This document shows, in pieces, positions 48,748-57,064 of a stretch of 64,000 bases of DNA; within the stretch, counting starts at the first letter, position 1, and each line of letters starts with the position of its first letter. The stretch comes from an uncultured Clostridia bacterium (GTDB lineage: Bacteria > Bacillota > Clostridia > TANB77 > UBA1234): the NCBI GenBank assembly GCA_934149305.1, contig CAKPEF010000005.1, positions 25,658 to 89,657 of the forward strand, written 5' to 3'. Below the pieces are notes generated by a model. That model saw nothing but the letters and a program-made list of their open reading frames with translations. It ran no database searches and was not told where the DNA came from. The translations under genes and the position numbers were made by a program.

Positions 48748-49500
48748 ATGAAAAAAATATTAAAAGTTCTTATTGTACTTTTAGTAATAGCTATCCTAGT
48801 GTTACTAGCTATTTCTAGATATGTAGATGAAAAATCTAACATATCTAGAAATATCGGTGGCATATGGAATGGCGGCCCAATATCGACCGCAGATTATGCA
48901 ACAATAACAAGAAGCTTTGAAAAATACATAGCTTTACTAAACGAAAAAAATTATGAAGATGCATATGAAATATTATTTTATGAGTACAAGTCATATAAAG
49001 ATTATGAAACATACTACAAAGAAATAAGTAGTAAAGAATATACAGATGTATATATAAAAGACATAATAAGAAGAACTACTTATGTTTATAGTATTTTCTT
49101 AAGTAATGATGAAGAAAATCTATTTATCTTAAATCAAGAAGAAACAGGCTTTGCAGTTGTTCCAACAACTCTTATAGAATATAAAGAATTAAACAAAACC
49201 ATTAAAAAGAAAAATGTAGTATATAAACTTAAGAGTATATCAAATTATGTAGATAAGTATGAAATAGAATTAGAGATTACAAACAATACAAATAAATCCA
49301 TCAACTTGCCAAGCATAAAGTTAAAAAATAATGCTAAGCTAATAAAAGGTGATATTACTCAAGTGTCACTTGAGCAAAAAGAAACTAAAACATTAAAAAT
49401 AACATATAAAACACATCTTGATTTTCCAAATGCAATAGAAATTACTAGATACATCGCGAATAAAAAAATCGATGAAAAGTATATATTGCAGATAGATTAG
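48748..49500 (+). CDS. Membrane-anchored envelope protein, function unknown
   Basis: 250 residues from ATG 48748 behind AAAGGAGAG. One N-terminal hydrophobic segment (~4-23), outside domain with a helical region rich in Tyr and Lys (FEKYIALLNEKNYEDAYEILFYEYKSY), then a beta-rich C-terminal domain (~150-250). The helical part resembles NTF2-like/tetratricopeptide folds loosely. It shares layout with the next gene, so the two may be distant paralogues. Lies behind the giant hydrolase and may assist it. Not recognised. Confidence 0.62.
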   Translation: MKKILKVLIVLLVIAILVLLAISRYVDEKSNISRNIGGIWNGGPISTADYATITRSFEKYIALLNEKNYEDAYEILFYEYKSYKDYETYYKEISSKEYTDVYIKDIIRRTTYVYSIFLSNDEENLFILNQEETGFAVVPTTLIEYKELNKTIKKKNVVYKLKSISNYVDKYEIELEITNNTNKSINLPSIKLKNNAKLIKGDITQVSLEQKETKTLKITYKTHLDFPNAIEITRYIANKKIDEKYILQID

Positions 49501-49534
49501 CTTTAAAAAGCATAAAATAAAAGTAGGTGAAAAA

Positions 49535-50368
49535 ATGGAGAGAAAAAAGCTTATAAGAATAGGCTTAATTTCATTAGCACTAATGATTGGGCTTATAATA
49601 TTTGAAAATGCGATCAGAGGAACTAAAAATTTAGTATCTGACATAAAAGAAAAAAGAGAAGAAGAAGAAAGAAAAGAAGCATACGAACAAACCGACGAAT
49701 ATAAAAAAGAAGTCGAATTAAATAATAATTTCTCTGAAATAGCAAAACTTTTAGAAGAAAAAAATATAGATAAGTTATACGAATTATTAGATGAAAACTA
49801 CAAAGATTACAGATTTGAAAATAATAAAGAAAAATTTGAAGAATATATGCAAAAATATATGACAGCAGACGCTAAGCTAACTCTTCAAGACTATGAAAAG
49901 AGTGGAAATACATATAGATGTAGAGTATTAAGAGAAAATGCTAGTGGAGAATATACATCATTTGCTATGTCAATTATAATGACTAATAGTGAGCCAAAAT
50001 ACCAATTGTTATTTGATAATATAGTAACTCTTGAAAAAACAAATATAAAGCTTTCAAAAAGCGGTATTGAATGTAATATATTATATAAAGCAACATCTGT
50101 TGGAGTCTTAAATTATAACATAGAATATAAAAATGTTGGGAAAACAGACATAAGCTTTGAATGTTTAAGTATCGTGGTATCAGATGATCATAGTGGCCAA
50201 TATATAGCCCAAAATCAACAAGAAATTATAACCTTAAAACCAGGAGAAACTAAAAGACAAAACGCAGTATTCATTAAAGATGATGTAAATATGTTTACGA
50301 AAAAGCATATAGTTGTACAATTAAAAGATGCAAATCAAGAGATAATAGAATTATCAAAATATATCTAA
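49535..50368 (+). CDS. Membrane-anchored envelope protein, function unknown (paralogue-like)
   Basis: 277 residues. N-terminal hydrophobic segment (~8-25), charged coiled-coil stretch (~35-55, KEKREEEERKEAYEQ), a domain containing LLEEKNIDKLYELLDENYKDYRF that echoes EKNYEDAYEILFYEYKSY of the preceding gene, and a C-terminal beta domain (~170-277) with LKPGETKRQNAVF. The layout matches its neighbour. TAGGTG precedes ATG 49535. Not recognised; probably works with the upstream hydrolase at the cell surface. Confidence 0.62.
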   Translation: MERKKLIRIGLISLALMIGLIIFENAIRGTKNLVSDIKEKREEEERKEAYEQTDEYKKEVELNNNFSEIAKLLEEKNIDKLYELLDENYKDYRFENNKEKFEEYMQKYMTADAKLTLQDYEKSGNTYRCRVLRENASGEYTSFAMSIIMTNSEPKYQLLFDNIVTLEKTNIKLSKSGIECNILYKATSVGVLNYNIEYKNVGKTDISFECLSIVVSDDHSGQYIAQNQQEIITLKPGETKRQNAVFIKDDVNMFTKKHIVVQLKDANQEIIELSKYI

Positions 50369-50397
50369 TAATAAAACGAATCGTTTAAGAGAAAGAA

Positions 50398-50534
50398 GTT
50401 ATTATTTAATCTCCAAAGCAAAAAGTATGCATCAAATATAATCATATTTTATAAAAAATGTAACTTAAGCTTAGGCGTGCTCCACAAAAATATTACCGGA
50501 TAATACTTGTTAGATATTAAACTTGAACAGAGAA
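50398..50534 (+). mobile_element. MITE-like element, degenerate copy 3
   Basis: Core ATGTAACTTAAGCTTAGG...CGTGCTCCACAAAAATATTA at 50458-50495. The left end GTTATTATTTAATCTC and right end AAACTTGAACAGAGAA are eroded versions of the GTTACTATTCAGNCTT ends. Its right end runs into a terminator hairpin. Confidence 0.6.
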
Positions 50535-50560
50535 ATGGAAAATAAGTATTTCTCTTTTTT
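50529..50560 (+). terminator. Rho-independent terminator
   Basis: AGAGAAAT (50529-50536) pairs with ATTTCTCT (50548-50555), followed by TTTTT. Confidence 0.75.
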
Positions 50561-50566
50561 GCGGGG

Positions 50567-50595
50567 TTGACATAAGCTTAGACAAATGTTATAAT
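50567..50595 (+). promoter_or_regulatory. Consensus sigma-A promoter for 50678 gene
   Basis: TTGACA (50567-50572), 17-bp spacer, TATAAT (50590-50595): a perfect consensus, the strongest in the window. Confidence 0.88.
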
Positions 50596-50677
50596 AACAC
50601 CGTACTTGGTTCTTTATTAAAACTCCTTTGCAACATGGTAAAGACATTAAGTAACATTTTTTATAAAAGGAGATATT

Positions 50678-51340
50678 ATGATGGATAGCAGATGGAGTCG
50701 CTATTTTAGTGATGAGGAGTTGTTTGAAATCGAGCTTCGGCATCAAATGGAGGATTCGATTTATGAAAGTCGAAGGATGGATTTTATTTTGCAACAGGCA
50801 ATTGTTACATCAATCAAGAAGCAGTTACGGAGAAAAACACCTAACACATATCGATTTTCTTCACAAAAAGAAATGGATAAACTTGCAAAACAGATTGCAG
50901 AGGTTTCAGGGTGGTATCAACTTGTGGTGATGCCGTTTGATGATCTCAAACAGGCATGGCAAGTTCAATCTTATTGCATGATAAAGATTGGTCAAATTGA
51001 TCCAAGAAAATATTTTGCATTGATCGATGATCGTGCTCGACAGATTGGAGTGCATATCCCCAAAAGTAGACGGCAGATGATAATTGAGCACAAAGTTGAA
51101 GAAGCTTTTAAAGAGTTAGAAAATCACCTTAAAAAGTCTAATCCTACAATTAAAAAGATCTTACAAGAATTCTTGTATGCACAGAAATATCCGGAGGAAA
51201 TCACTCCTATCCAGATTTTAGCACTCGGGTGTGAAATCAATTCTGATGAAGAGGTTTTACTTCCGGGGAGTGGTAGAATATTGCAGATGAGATTCAAAAT
51301 CTTCAAAAATAAGTCCATACTTTATTACCACATAAAGTAA
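50678..51340 (+). CDS. Uncharacterised protein with atypical codon use
   Basis: 220 residues, not recognised. Basic, mostly helical, no signal peptide or membrane segment. AAGGAG precedes ATG 50678 (a second ATG follows directly). Arginine is written CGC, CGG, CGA and CGT as well as AGA, very different from the AGA-dominated neighbours. CGG occurs three times in frame (CTT-CGG-CAT 50732, TTA-CGG-AGA 50827, AGA-CGG-CAG 51069) and the frame continues past each, so here CGG is ordinary arginine. A perfect promoter and a strong terminator make it a self-contained unit. Likely acquired cargo. Confidence 0.65.
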   Translation: MMDSRWSRYFSDEELFEIELRHQMEDSIYESRRMDFILQQAIVTSIKKQLRRKTPNTYRFSSQKEMDKLAKQIAEVSGWYQLVVMPFDDLKQAWQVQSYCMIKIGQIDPRKYFALIDDRARQIGVHIPKSRRQMIIEHKVEEAFKELENHLKKSNPTIKKILQEFLYAQKYPEEITPIQILALGCEINSDEEVLLPGSGRILQMRFKIFKNKSILYYHIK

Positions 51341-51353
51341 TGGCAGACTAACA

Positions 51354-51387
51354 AAAATACTAGAGAGCAATGCTTTCTAGTATTTTT
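51354..51387 (+). terminator. Rho-independent terminator
   Basis: AAAAATACTAGAGAGC pairs with GCTTTCTAGTATTTTT (51372-51387) across a three-base loop, one mismatch. Confidence 0.85.
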
Positions 51388-51481
51388 GCTAGTTTGCTTT
51401 CTAAGCCGTTGAAAAAAACAAAAAAATATGATATAAATATAACAAGTATTGAAATATGAAAAGAAGAGAGGATTAGATATT

Positions 51482-53122
51482 ATGAGTAAAGAATTAGCAG
51501 AATTAATGTTTCCAAATATTGATAAAACACCAGATTACTATGAAAAATTATATCCAAAGAGAAATTTACCAGAAGGGGCTGTTGTAACACGTTTTGCACC
51601 TAGTCCAACAGGTTTTATACATGTAGGTTCACTTTTTGGAGCAAACTTAGATAGAAGATTTGCTACACAAAATAATGGTATATGCTACTTAAGAATAGAA
51701 GATACTGATGGAAAAAGAGAAGTTGAAGATGGCATAAACTTAATTATAAATGGCTTAAAAGTATTTGGCATAGAATTTGATGAGGGACCTATCGATGGAA
51801 AAACAAAAGGCGATTACGGTCCATATATTCAGAGTGAAAGAAAAGAAATATATCAAACATATGCTAAAGATTTGGTTGAAAAAGGACTAGCTTATCCATG
51901 CTTTTGCAGTGCAGATGAACTTAACCAAATTAGAGAAAGACAAGAAAGATTAAAAATAGTACCGGGATACTATGGGGAGTTTGCAAATTGTAGAAAATTA
52001 AGTGAAGCCCAAATGATAGAAAGAGTTAAAAATGGAGATCCATTTATAGTTAGACTTAAATCTATGGGAAGCACATCTAAAAAAATTAGATTTAAGGATA
52101 TGATAAGAGGAATAATTGAATTTCCAGAGAATGTACAAGATGTAGTAATCATAAAATCTGATGGACTTCCAACATACCATTTTGCACATGCAGTTGATGA
52201 TCATTTGATGAGAACAACACATGTTGTAAGAGGCGAAGAATGGCTACCATCAGTTCCAATCCATGTAGAATTATTCAAAACACTTGGATTTGAAATGCCA
52301 GAATTTATACATACACCAACAATAATGAAAGAAGATGGCGGAAGCAAGAGAAAGATAAGCAAGAGAAAAGATCCAGAGGCTGCAGCATCATATTATAAAG
52401 AAAACGGAATACCAAAAGAAGCAGTTATAGATTATCTTATGAATATACTAAATTCTAACTTCGAAGAATGGAGAAAGAATAATCCTCATGGAGATTTAAA
52501 AGAATTCAAAATAGATTTAAATAAAATAAGTTCAAGTGGTGCCTTATTTGATTTAGTAAAATTAGCAGATGTATCAAAAAATACAATCGCAACATTCACA
52601 GCCGAAAAAGTATATGAAGATGGTCTTGAATGGGCAGAAGAATTTGATAAAGACTTAGCAGAACTTATGAAAAAGCATAAAGAATTTACAATCAATATTT
52701 TAAATATAGAAAGAACAGGAACAAAAATAAGAAAAGATATAGCTAAATGGTCAGAGTTAAGAGAAAATTTAGAGTATTTATATGATGAAGTATTCTTCAC
52801 AAAAGAACATGAAGATGAATGGCAAAACATAACAGATAAAGAAGAAATAAAGAAGATAGTAACAGAGTATCTAAGTGTGTATGATGAAAATGATGATAAA
52901 GATACATGGTTTAACAAAGTAAAAGATGTCGCTGAGAAATTTGGCTATGCTAGAGAAGTAAAAGAATACAAGAAAAATCCAGAAAATTATAAAGGCCATG
53001 TCGGAGATATAAGCACAGTAATAAGAGTAGCACTTACTGGAAGAAGAAATACTCCAGACCTATATGAAATACTTAAAAACCTTGGCAGAGAGCGAATAGA
53101 AAAGAGGTTTTCTAGAATATAA
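51482..53122 (+). CDS. gltX: Glutamyl-tRNA synthetase
   Basis: 546 residues from ATG 51482 behind AGAGGA. Class I signature HIGH variant in FAPSPTGFIHVGSLFG, the zinc-region cysteines (CFC) and the KMSKS variant KRKISKRKDPEA. The C-terminal half (~350-546) is the helical anticodon-binding region. Charges tRNA-Glu, or tRNA-Gln as well in organisms using GatCAB. It is followed by an A/T-rich tract and the promoter of the 5S rRNA. Confidence 0.95.
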   Translation: MSKELAELMFPNIDKTPDYYEKLYPKRNLPEGAVVTRFAPSPTGFIHVGSLFGANLDRRFATQNNGICYLRIEDTDGKREVEDGINLIINGLKVFGIEFDEGPIDGKTKGDYGPYIQSERKEIYQTYAKDLVEKGLAYPCFCSADELNQIRERQERLKIVPGYYGEFANCRKLSEAQMIERVKNGDPFIVRLKSMGSTSKKIRFKDMIRGIIEFPENVQDVVIIKSDGLPTYHFAHAVDDHLMRTTHVVRGEEWLPSVPIHVELFKTLGFEMPEFIHTPTIMKEDGGSKRKISKRKDPEAAASYYKENGIPKEAVIDYLMNILNSNFEEWRKNNPHGDLKEFKIDLNKISSSGALFDLVKLADVSKNTIATFTAEKVYEDGLEWAEEFDKDLAELMKKHKEFTINILNIERTGTKIRKDIAKWSELRENLEYLYDEVFFTKEHEDEWQNITDKEEIKKIVTEYLSVYDENDDKDTWFNKVKDVAEKFGYAREVKEYKKNPENYKGHVGDISTVIRVALTGRRNTPDLYEILKNLGRERIEKRFSRI

Positions 53123-53193
53123 TAGTTGAAAAAATAAAGTGAAAATTTTTTAAAAAAGTTAAAAAAATTTTTTTAAAAAAGTTAAAATATTTA

Positions 53194-53222
53194 TTGACAA
53201 CATATAATAATTGATGTAGAAT
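53194..53222 (+). promoter_or_regulatory. Promoter of the 5S rRNA-tRNA-Asn unit
   Basis: TTGACA (53194-53199), 17-bp spacer, TAGAAT (53217-53222), preceded by A/T-tracts that look like an UP element (53140-53190). Confidence 0.85.
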
Positions 53223-53229
53223 AATAAAC

Positions 53230-53345
53230 GTGGTGAGGATATAGACGAGGTCACACCTGTTCCCATACCGAACACAGAAGTTAAGCTCGTAGGTAGCCGA
53301 AAATAGTAATGGGTCGCTCATTGTGAAAATAGGAGCTTGCCACAT
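53230..53345 (+). rRNA. rrf: 5S ribosomal RNA
   Basis: About 115 nt starting GTGGTGAGGATA and ending GCTTGCCAC, the two ends pairing. The highly conserved stretch CCCATACCGAACACAGAAG is present (53261-53280). It stands alone, not behind 16S-23S, with its own promoter and a tRNA-Asn 8 bp later. Confidence 0.93.
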
Positions 53346-53353
53346 TTATATAT

Positions 53354-53429
53354 TCCTCTTTAGCTCAGTTGGTAGAGCGTCCGGCTGTTAACCGGCAGGT
53401 CGTAGGTTCGAGTCCTACAAGGGGAGCCA
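53354..53429 (+). tRNA. tRNA-Asn (anticodon GTT)
   Basis: Acceptor stem TCCTCTT/AAGGGGA, D arm TAGCTCAGTTGGTAGAGC, anticodon loop CTGTTAA with GTT at 53387-53389, T arm GTAGGTTCGAGTCCTAC, and encoded CCA. The G34 anticodon makes it a queuosine substrate of the queA/tgt pathway. Confidence 0.96.
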
Positions 53430-53432
53430 ATT

Positions 53433-53467
53433 TAAAGTAGTTCGAACTGTCGAACTACTTTATTTTT
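53433..53467 (+). terminator. Rho-independent terminator of 5S-tRNA unit
   Basis: TAAAGTAGTTCGA (53433-53445) pairs with TCGAACTACTTTA (53450-53462), then TTTTT. Confidence 0.92.
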
Positions 53468-53843
53468 GTTTCCAAATAATAAAGTTTCGAAGATCTCTAA
53501 TGCAAGGTTTATATGAAGGTTAAAGCAATGATGTTCATGTTGTATAAATTATAGACATTCTATAACAATACATAATCATCTTATATTTCTAATTTTACAT
53601 ATAATTTACATTCTATTAAAAGCTTATTTACACATACAATATATTATGTATGCGAGATGGAAAACCATCTAAAATAATGATTTGGTTCGTTTATTATTTT
53701 ATGTAAATATGTTTGATAAATTATATTTCTTCCTGCTCTAAGAAAAATATTTTATACAAACTATTTTTAAAATAATTTTATTTGCTTTAAAAATAGCATC
53801 GCACATTATTTTTGAAGCAATATTTTAAATAACCAAGTTATTA
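53468..53843. other. Non-coding A/T-rich gap
   Basis: About 375 bp without a credible gene. The only structure seen is the hairpin AGATGG-AAAA-CCATCT near 53656-53671, without a T-run. Confidence 0.6.
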
Positions 53844-53910
53844 TTGACCTTTTTAAAAGGGAATGTATGCTTTAGCATAAGGGGGTTTTCCCCTTTATGC
53901 AATGCATAAA
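53844..53910 (+). promoter_or_regulatory. Promoter with overlapping palindromes before the response regulator
   Basis: TTGACC (53844-53849), 16-bp spacer, TATGCT (53866-53871). The -10 box lies in the hairpin TATGC-TTTA-GCATA (53866-53879). The GCATA arm is also part of GCATAAGGGG-GTTTT-CCCCTTTATGC (53875-53900), whose right arm in turn belongs to the perfect palindrome TTTATGCA-A-TGCATAAA (53894-53910). These mutually exclusive structures suggest an operator or attenuator. Confidence 0.6.
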
Positions 53911-54621
53911 AAGGGTGTGATTACAATAAAAAAAGTTTTAGTTGTAGATGATGATAAAAATATATGTGAGTTGTTAAAATTATACTTAGTAAAAGAGGGT
54001 TACAATGTTGTTTTTGCGTATAACGGTAGTGAGGCCGTGACAAAAGCTAAAGAAGAGAATCCTAATATAATAGTTTTAGATGTAATGATGCCGATTATAA
54101 ACGGATGGGAAGCTTGCAAACTTATACGACAATTTACAGATGTTCCTATCATAATGTTGACAGCCTTAGATACTACTGAAAATAAAGTTCAAGGCCTTAA
54201 TATTGGCGCAGATGATTATATCGTAAAACCATTTGAACCAGTAGAAGTTGTGGCAAGAATAAATGCACATTTAAGAAGACAAGAAAACAGTAAAACAGAT
54301 AATAACGACGCAAATGCAAATGAAGTGGTCGTTGATAATATATCGCTAAATATGGAAAAATATGAAGTTAAGCTAGATGGTAAGTTAGTTACAGATTTAA
54401 AACCAAAAGAGATTCAATTATTATATTTCTTTTTAACTAATAAAAATCAAGTATTTACAAGAGAGCAACTATTAGACAAAGTATGGGGATATGAATACTT
54501 TGGTGGTACAAGAACTGTAGATGTTCATATAAAAAGTGTGAGAGAAAAATTAAGTAGCAAAAATAATAAATGGGAAATTAAAACAATATGGAATGTTGGC
54601 TATAAATTCGAAGTAAAATAG
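53902..54621 (+). CDS. OmpR/PhoB-family response regulator
   Basis: Receiver domain with acidic pocket VDDD, phosphoacceptor Asp in VLDVMMPIINGWE, conserved Thr (MLTALD) and Lys (VKPFEP), then a winged-helix DNA-binding domain (~145-239, LTNKNQVFTREQLLDKVWGYEY). Pairs with the histidine kinase that follows. Start unclear: ATG 53902 sits inside a palindrome without a ribosome binding site, whereas AAGGGTGTG (53910-53918) is spaced for ATT 53920 or ATA 53926, the latter giving the usual xKKVLVVDDD start. Signal sensed and regulon unknown. Confidence 0.93.
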   Translation: MHKKGVITIKKVLVVDDDKNICELLKLYLVKEGYNVVFAYNGSEAVTKAKEENPNIIVLDVMMPIINGWEACKLIRQFTDVPIIMLTALDTTENKVQGLNIGADDYIVKPFEPVEVVARINAHLRRQENSKTDNNDANANEVVVDNISLNMEKYEVKLDGKLVTDLKPKEIQLLYFFLTNKNQVFTREQLLDKVWGYEYFGGTRTVDVHIKSVREKLSSKNNKWEIKTIWNVGYKFEVK

Positions 54622-54629
54622 GAGATTAT

Positions 54630-56021
54630 ATGTTTAAAGGAATATATTTTAAATTAGTTTCAACATATCTTACATTATTTTTGGTTATTGTTATTATAAT
54701 ATCATTCTTTACAACCAGTTTGTTTTACAAAGAGTTTACTAATCAAATAGAAGACAATTTAGTAAATGCGGGTATTAAAACAAATGCGTTAATGGAAAGG
54801 TACTATAATAACGAGATTACCAAAACAGAACTTACTGCATGGATAAATGCAATGGGATATATATCAAATTTAAAGATATATATTTTAAATAGAGATGCAA
54901 CGCTTGTGCACAAGGGTGGCTTTGAAGATGATGTAAACATAGATGTACAGATTAAAGATGATATGCAAAAGGTTATGAATGGAGAAACAGTGATACAAAT
55001 GACATCGTTTTCATTAAAACAATCTAATGATGTTGCATATGCGGGAATTCCGCTTACTTACGATGGACAAATAAGTGGAATTATAATGGTGTTTTCACCT
55101 ATAACAGAAATAAACAATTTAATAAGAACAGCTATGCAAACACTTATGACTGTTGTGGCTATAACGATTTTGATAGGAACACTTGCGATATTAAGAATAT
55201 CAGTAAAAATTTCTGAACCTATAAAAGAGATAAGTGAGAGTGCAAGAAAGCTAGGTAAAGGTGAAGATGTACCTGATATAGAAATATATTCTAATGATGA
55301 AGTTGGAATGCTTGCGAAATCTTTTAATGAAATGAAGAAAGAGCTTTTGGTTACTGAGCAAATGAGAAAAGAAATTGTAGCTAATGTTTCTCATGAACTT
55401 AGAACTCCATTGACATCAATAATTGGATTTATAAAAGGTATATTAGATGGCGTTATAGGAAAAGATGACGAGAAAAAATATCTTTCTATTGCATATGAAG
55501 AAGCCAATAGGCTAAAAGATCTTACTAAAGATATTGTAGATGTAGCAAAATTAGAATCCGGAAATGTTTCATTAAACAAAGAAGAATTTAACTTAAACGA
55601 GCTAGCAAATGATGTTTTTGTAGAGATGGAAGAACTAGTTAAAGAAAAAAATCTAAAACTTATTTTAGAAGAGAAAGACAAAAATATAAATGTATATGCA
55701 GATAAAGCTAAGATAAGACAAGTTTTAATAAATGTAATAAACAATGCTGTTAAATTTACAGAAAAGGGCTATATAAAATATACAATAAGCAAAGAAAACG
55801 GAAAAGCTAAAATAGTAGTTAAAGATACAGGAATAGGTATTCAAAAAGACAAAATATCTTATTTATTCAATAAATTTTATACAGCGAATGACTATGGAAG
55901 CGCCACAACTGGTGCAGGATTAGGTTTAAATATCGTAAAAAATATAATCGATATGCATGGTGGTGAGGTTTCTATAGAAAGCGCAATTGGTAAAGGAACA
56001 AAGGTAATTATATCATTTTAA
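54630..56021 (+). CDS. Sensor histidine kinase
   Basis: 463 residues. Two membrane segments (~10-30 and ~168-190) enclose an outer sensor domain (~31-167), then HAMP (~190-240), HisKA with phospho-acceptor His in NVSHELRTPLTSIIGF (~252) and HATPase_c with N box NVINNAVKFT, G1 DTGIGI, and G2 GAGLGLNIVK. Eight bp after the response regulator, one operon. PhoR/YycG-like architecture; the ligand of the sensor domain is unknown. Confidence 0.95.
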   Translation: MFKGIYFKLVSTYLTLFLVIVIIISFFTTSLFYKEFTNQIEDNLVNAGIKTNALMERYYNNEITKTELTAWINAMGYISNLKIYILNRDATLVHKGGFEDDVNIDVQIKDDMQKVMNGETVIQMTSFSLKQSNDVAYAGIPLTYDGQISGIIMVFSPITEINNLIRTAMQTLMTVVAITILIGTLAILRISVKISEPIKEISESARKLGKGEDVPDIEIYSNDEVGMLAKSFNEMKKELLVTEQMRKEIVANVSHELRTPLTSIIGFIKGILDGVIGKDDEKKYLSIAYEEANRLKDLTKDIVDVAKLESGNVSLNKEEFNLNELANDVFVEMEELVKEKNLKLILEEKDKNINVYADKAKIRQVLINVINNAVKFTEKGYIKYTISKENGKAKIVVKDTGIGIQKDKISYLFNKFYTANDYGSATTGAGLGLNIVKNIIDMHGGEVSIESAIGKGTKVIISF

Positions 56022-56046
56022 GTTTGAAAGAGAGGTGTGAAGAAAA

Positions 56047-56517
56047 ATGGAAAAGAAGGCAAGTTTTTTAATAAATATATTGATTATATTACTTATTATG
56101 GCACTAATTACGGTAATGCTTAAGTATTATTTAAGTAGTTCGCCTCTTTCTGTCACATCATCACACCTAGGTGCAGACGAAATTTCGGGCGATATTACGC
56201 CAGTAACAATAAAAGATCCAATTCTAAATACATCTGGCGACACTATAAAGGTTAGTGGCGATGATATAATAATTGTATCAGGTGAAAATAACGATAATAC
56301 TCAGATTATAGAAAGCGGAGATAAAACAGATAATAATATTTTTGAAAAGCCACCTGTTGTTATAATTTCTTCAGAAAATGACATATCTAGCAAAGAGAAA
56401 GGTGAGATACTTTCAGAAATAGATAAAACACTAATGGAGCTTTTAGAAGTTGTTGACAAAGTTAAAACAGTAGATGAAACAAAACTTATAATAGATGACA
56501 GCGAGGTGCAACAATGA
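56047..56517 (+). CDS. Membrane-anchored SGD-repeat protein
   Basis: 156 residues. One N-terminal membrane helix (~8-26) followed by a disordered, acidic outer segment (~40-115) with at least six SGD/SGE tripeptides (EISGDITP, NTSGDTIKVSGDD, VSGENND, IESGDKTD) and a short helical C-terminus (KGEILSEIDKTLMELLEVVDKV). Same linker signature as the PrsA-like and DUF3048 proteins here. Directly downstream of the two-component genes and overlapping the next start by 4 bp (ATGA), so the output or accessory of this system. Not recognised. Confidence 0.65.
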   Translation: MEKKASFLINILIILLIMALITVMLKYYLSSSPLSVTSSHLGADEISGDITPVTIKDPILNTSGDTIKVSGDDIIIVSGENNDNTQIIESGDKTDNNIFEKPPVVIISSENDISSKEKGEILSEIDKTLMELLEVVDKVKTVDETKLIIDDSEVQQ

Positions 56518-57014
56518 AAAAAATAATATTTTTAATATTTGTTATAACCGCGCTTTGCACATCGAATGTAATGGCAAGTGAAGTAAATGATTCAACAACA
56601 GAAATACCAGAAGTTAAGCTTGAAGTTTTGCTACAAATAATGCAATCAAAAAAGGCGAAAATAGATATAATTAAAAAAAATAATATAGAAATTACAAAAT
56701 GGAAAGAAGAATTAAAAAGCCAAATTGTCGTTGCGGCAGAGAAAGTTAATGGACTAAAACTTGAAGTTTCTAATAATTCTTATCAAATATCAGAAGAAAC
56801 ACTAGAAGAACTTAAAAGTTTATTGAACTTTTTGCAAGATTCTAAAAAAACACTTGAAGAAGATGTAGAGAAGATATCAAAAGAGATAGACAGCATACTA
56901 GAACTTATTTCTTCAAAAGCAATGAAACTTGATCAATATGATTTAATAATAGAAAAGCAAAATGAAGTTATTATAGAAATGAAATCAATACTGCAAACAG
57001 TAAGTAAAATTTAG
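56514..57014 (+). CDS. Secreted coiled-coil protein
   Basis: 166 residues. Signal peptide MKKIIFLIFVITALCTSNVMA with predicted cleavage after VMA, then almost entirely coiled coil (~40-165; EELKSLLNFLQDSKKTLEEDVEKISKEID). Overlaps the preceding gene by 4 bp, so translationally coupled. Its role may be structural, bridging the SGD protein to the wall; nothing more can be said. Confidence 0.65.
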   Translation: MKKIIFLIFVITALCTSNVMASEVNDSTTEIPEVKLEVLLQIMQSKKAKIDIIKKNNIEITKWKEELKSQIVVAAEKVNGLKLEVSNNSYQISEETLEELKSLLNFLQDSKKTLEEDVEKISKEIDSILELISSKAMKLDQYDLIIEKQNEVIIEMKSILQTVSKI

Positions 57015-57064
57015 TGTTAATTTGTCTAATATTGCAAATAATATGCATTAAGAGGTGATGCAAA

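Noticed and set aside
50709..50930. A 73-residue frame inside the 50678 gene as the product of a CGG shift at 50732
   Set aside because: The +1 product has no plausible protein character and ends quickly. The 0 frame continues for 220 residues, so CGG is read as arginine there, at least ancestrally.
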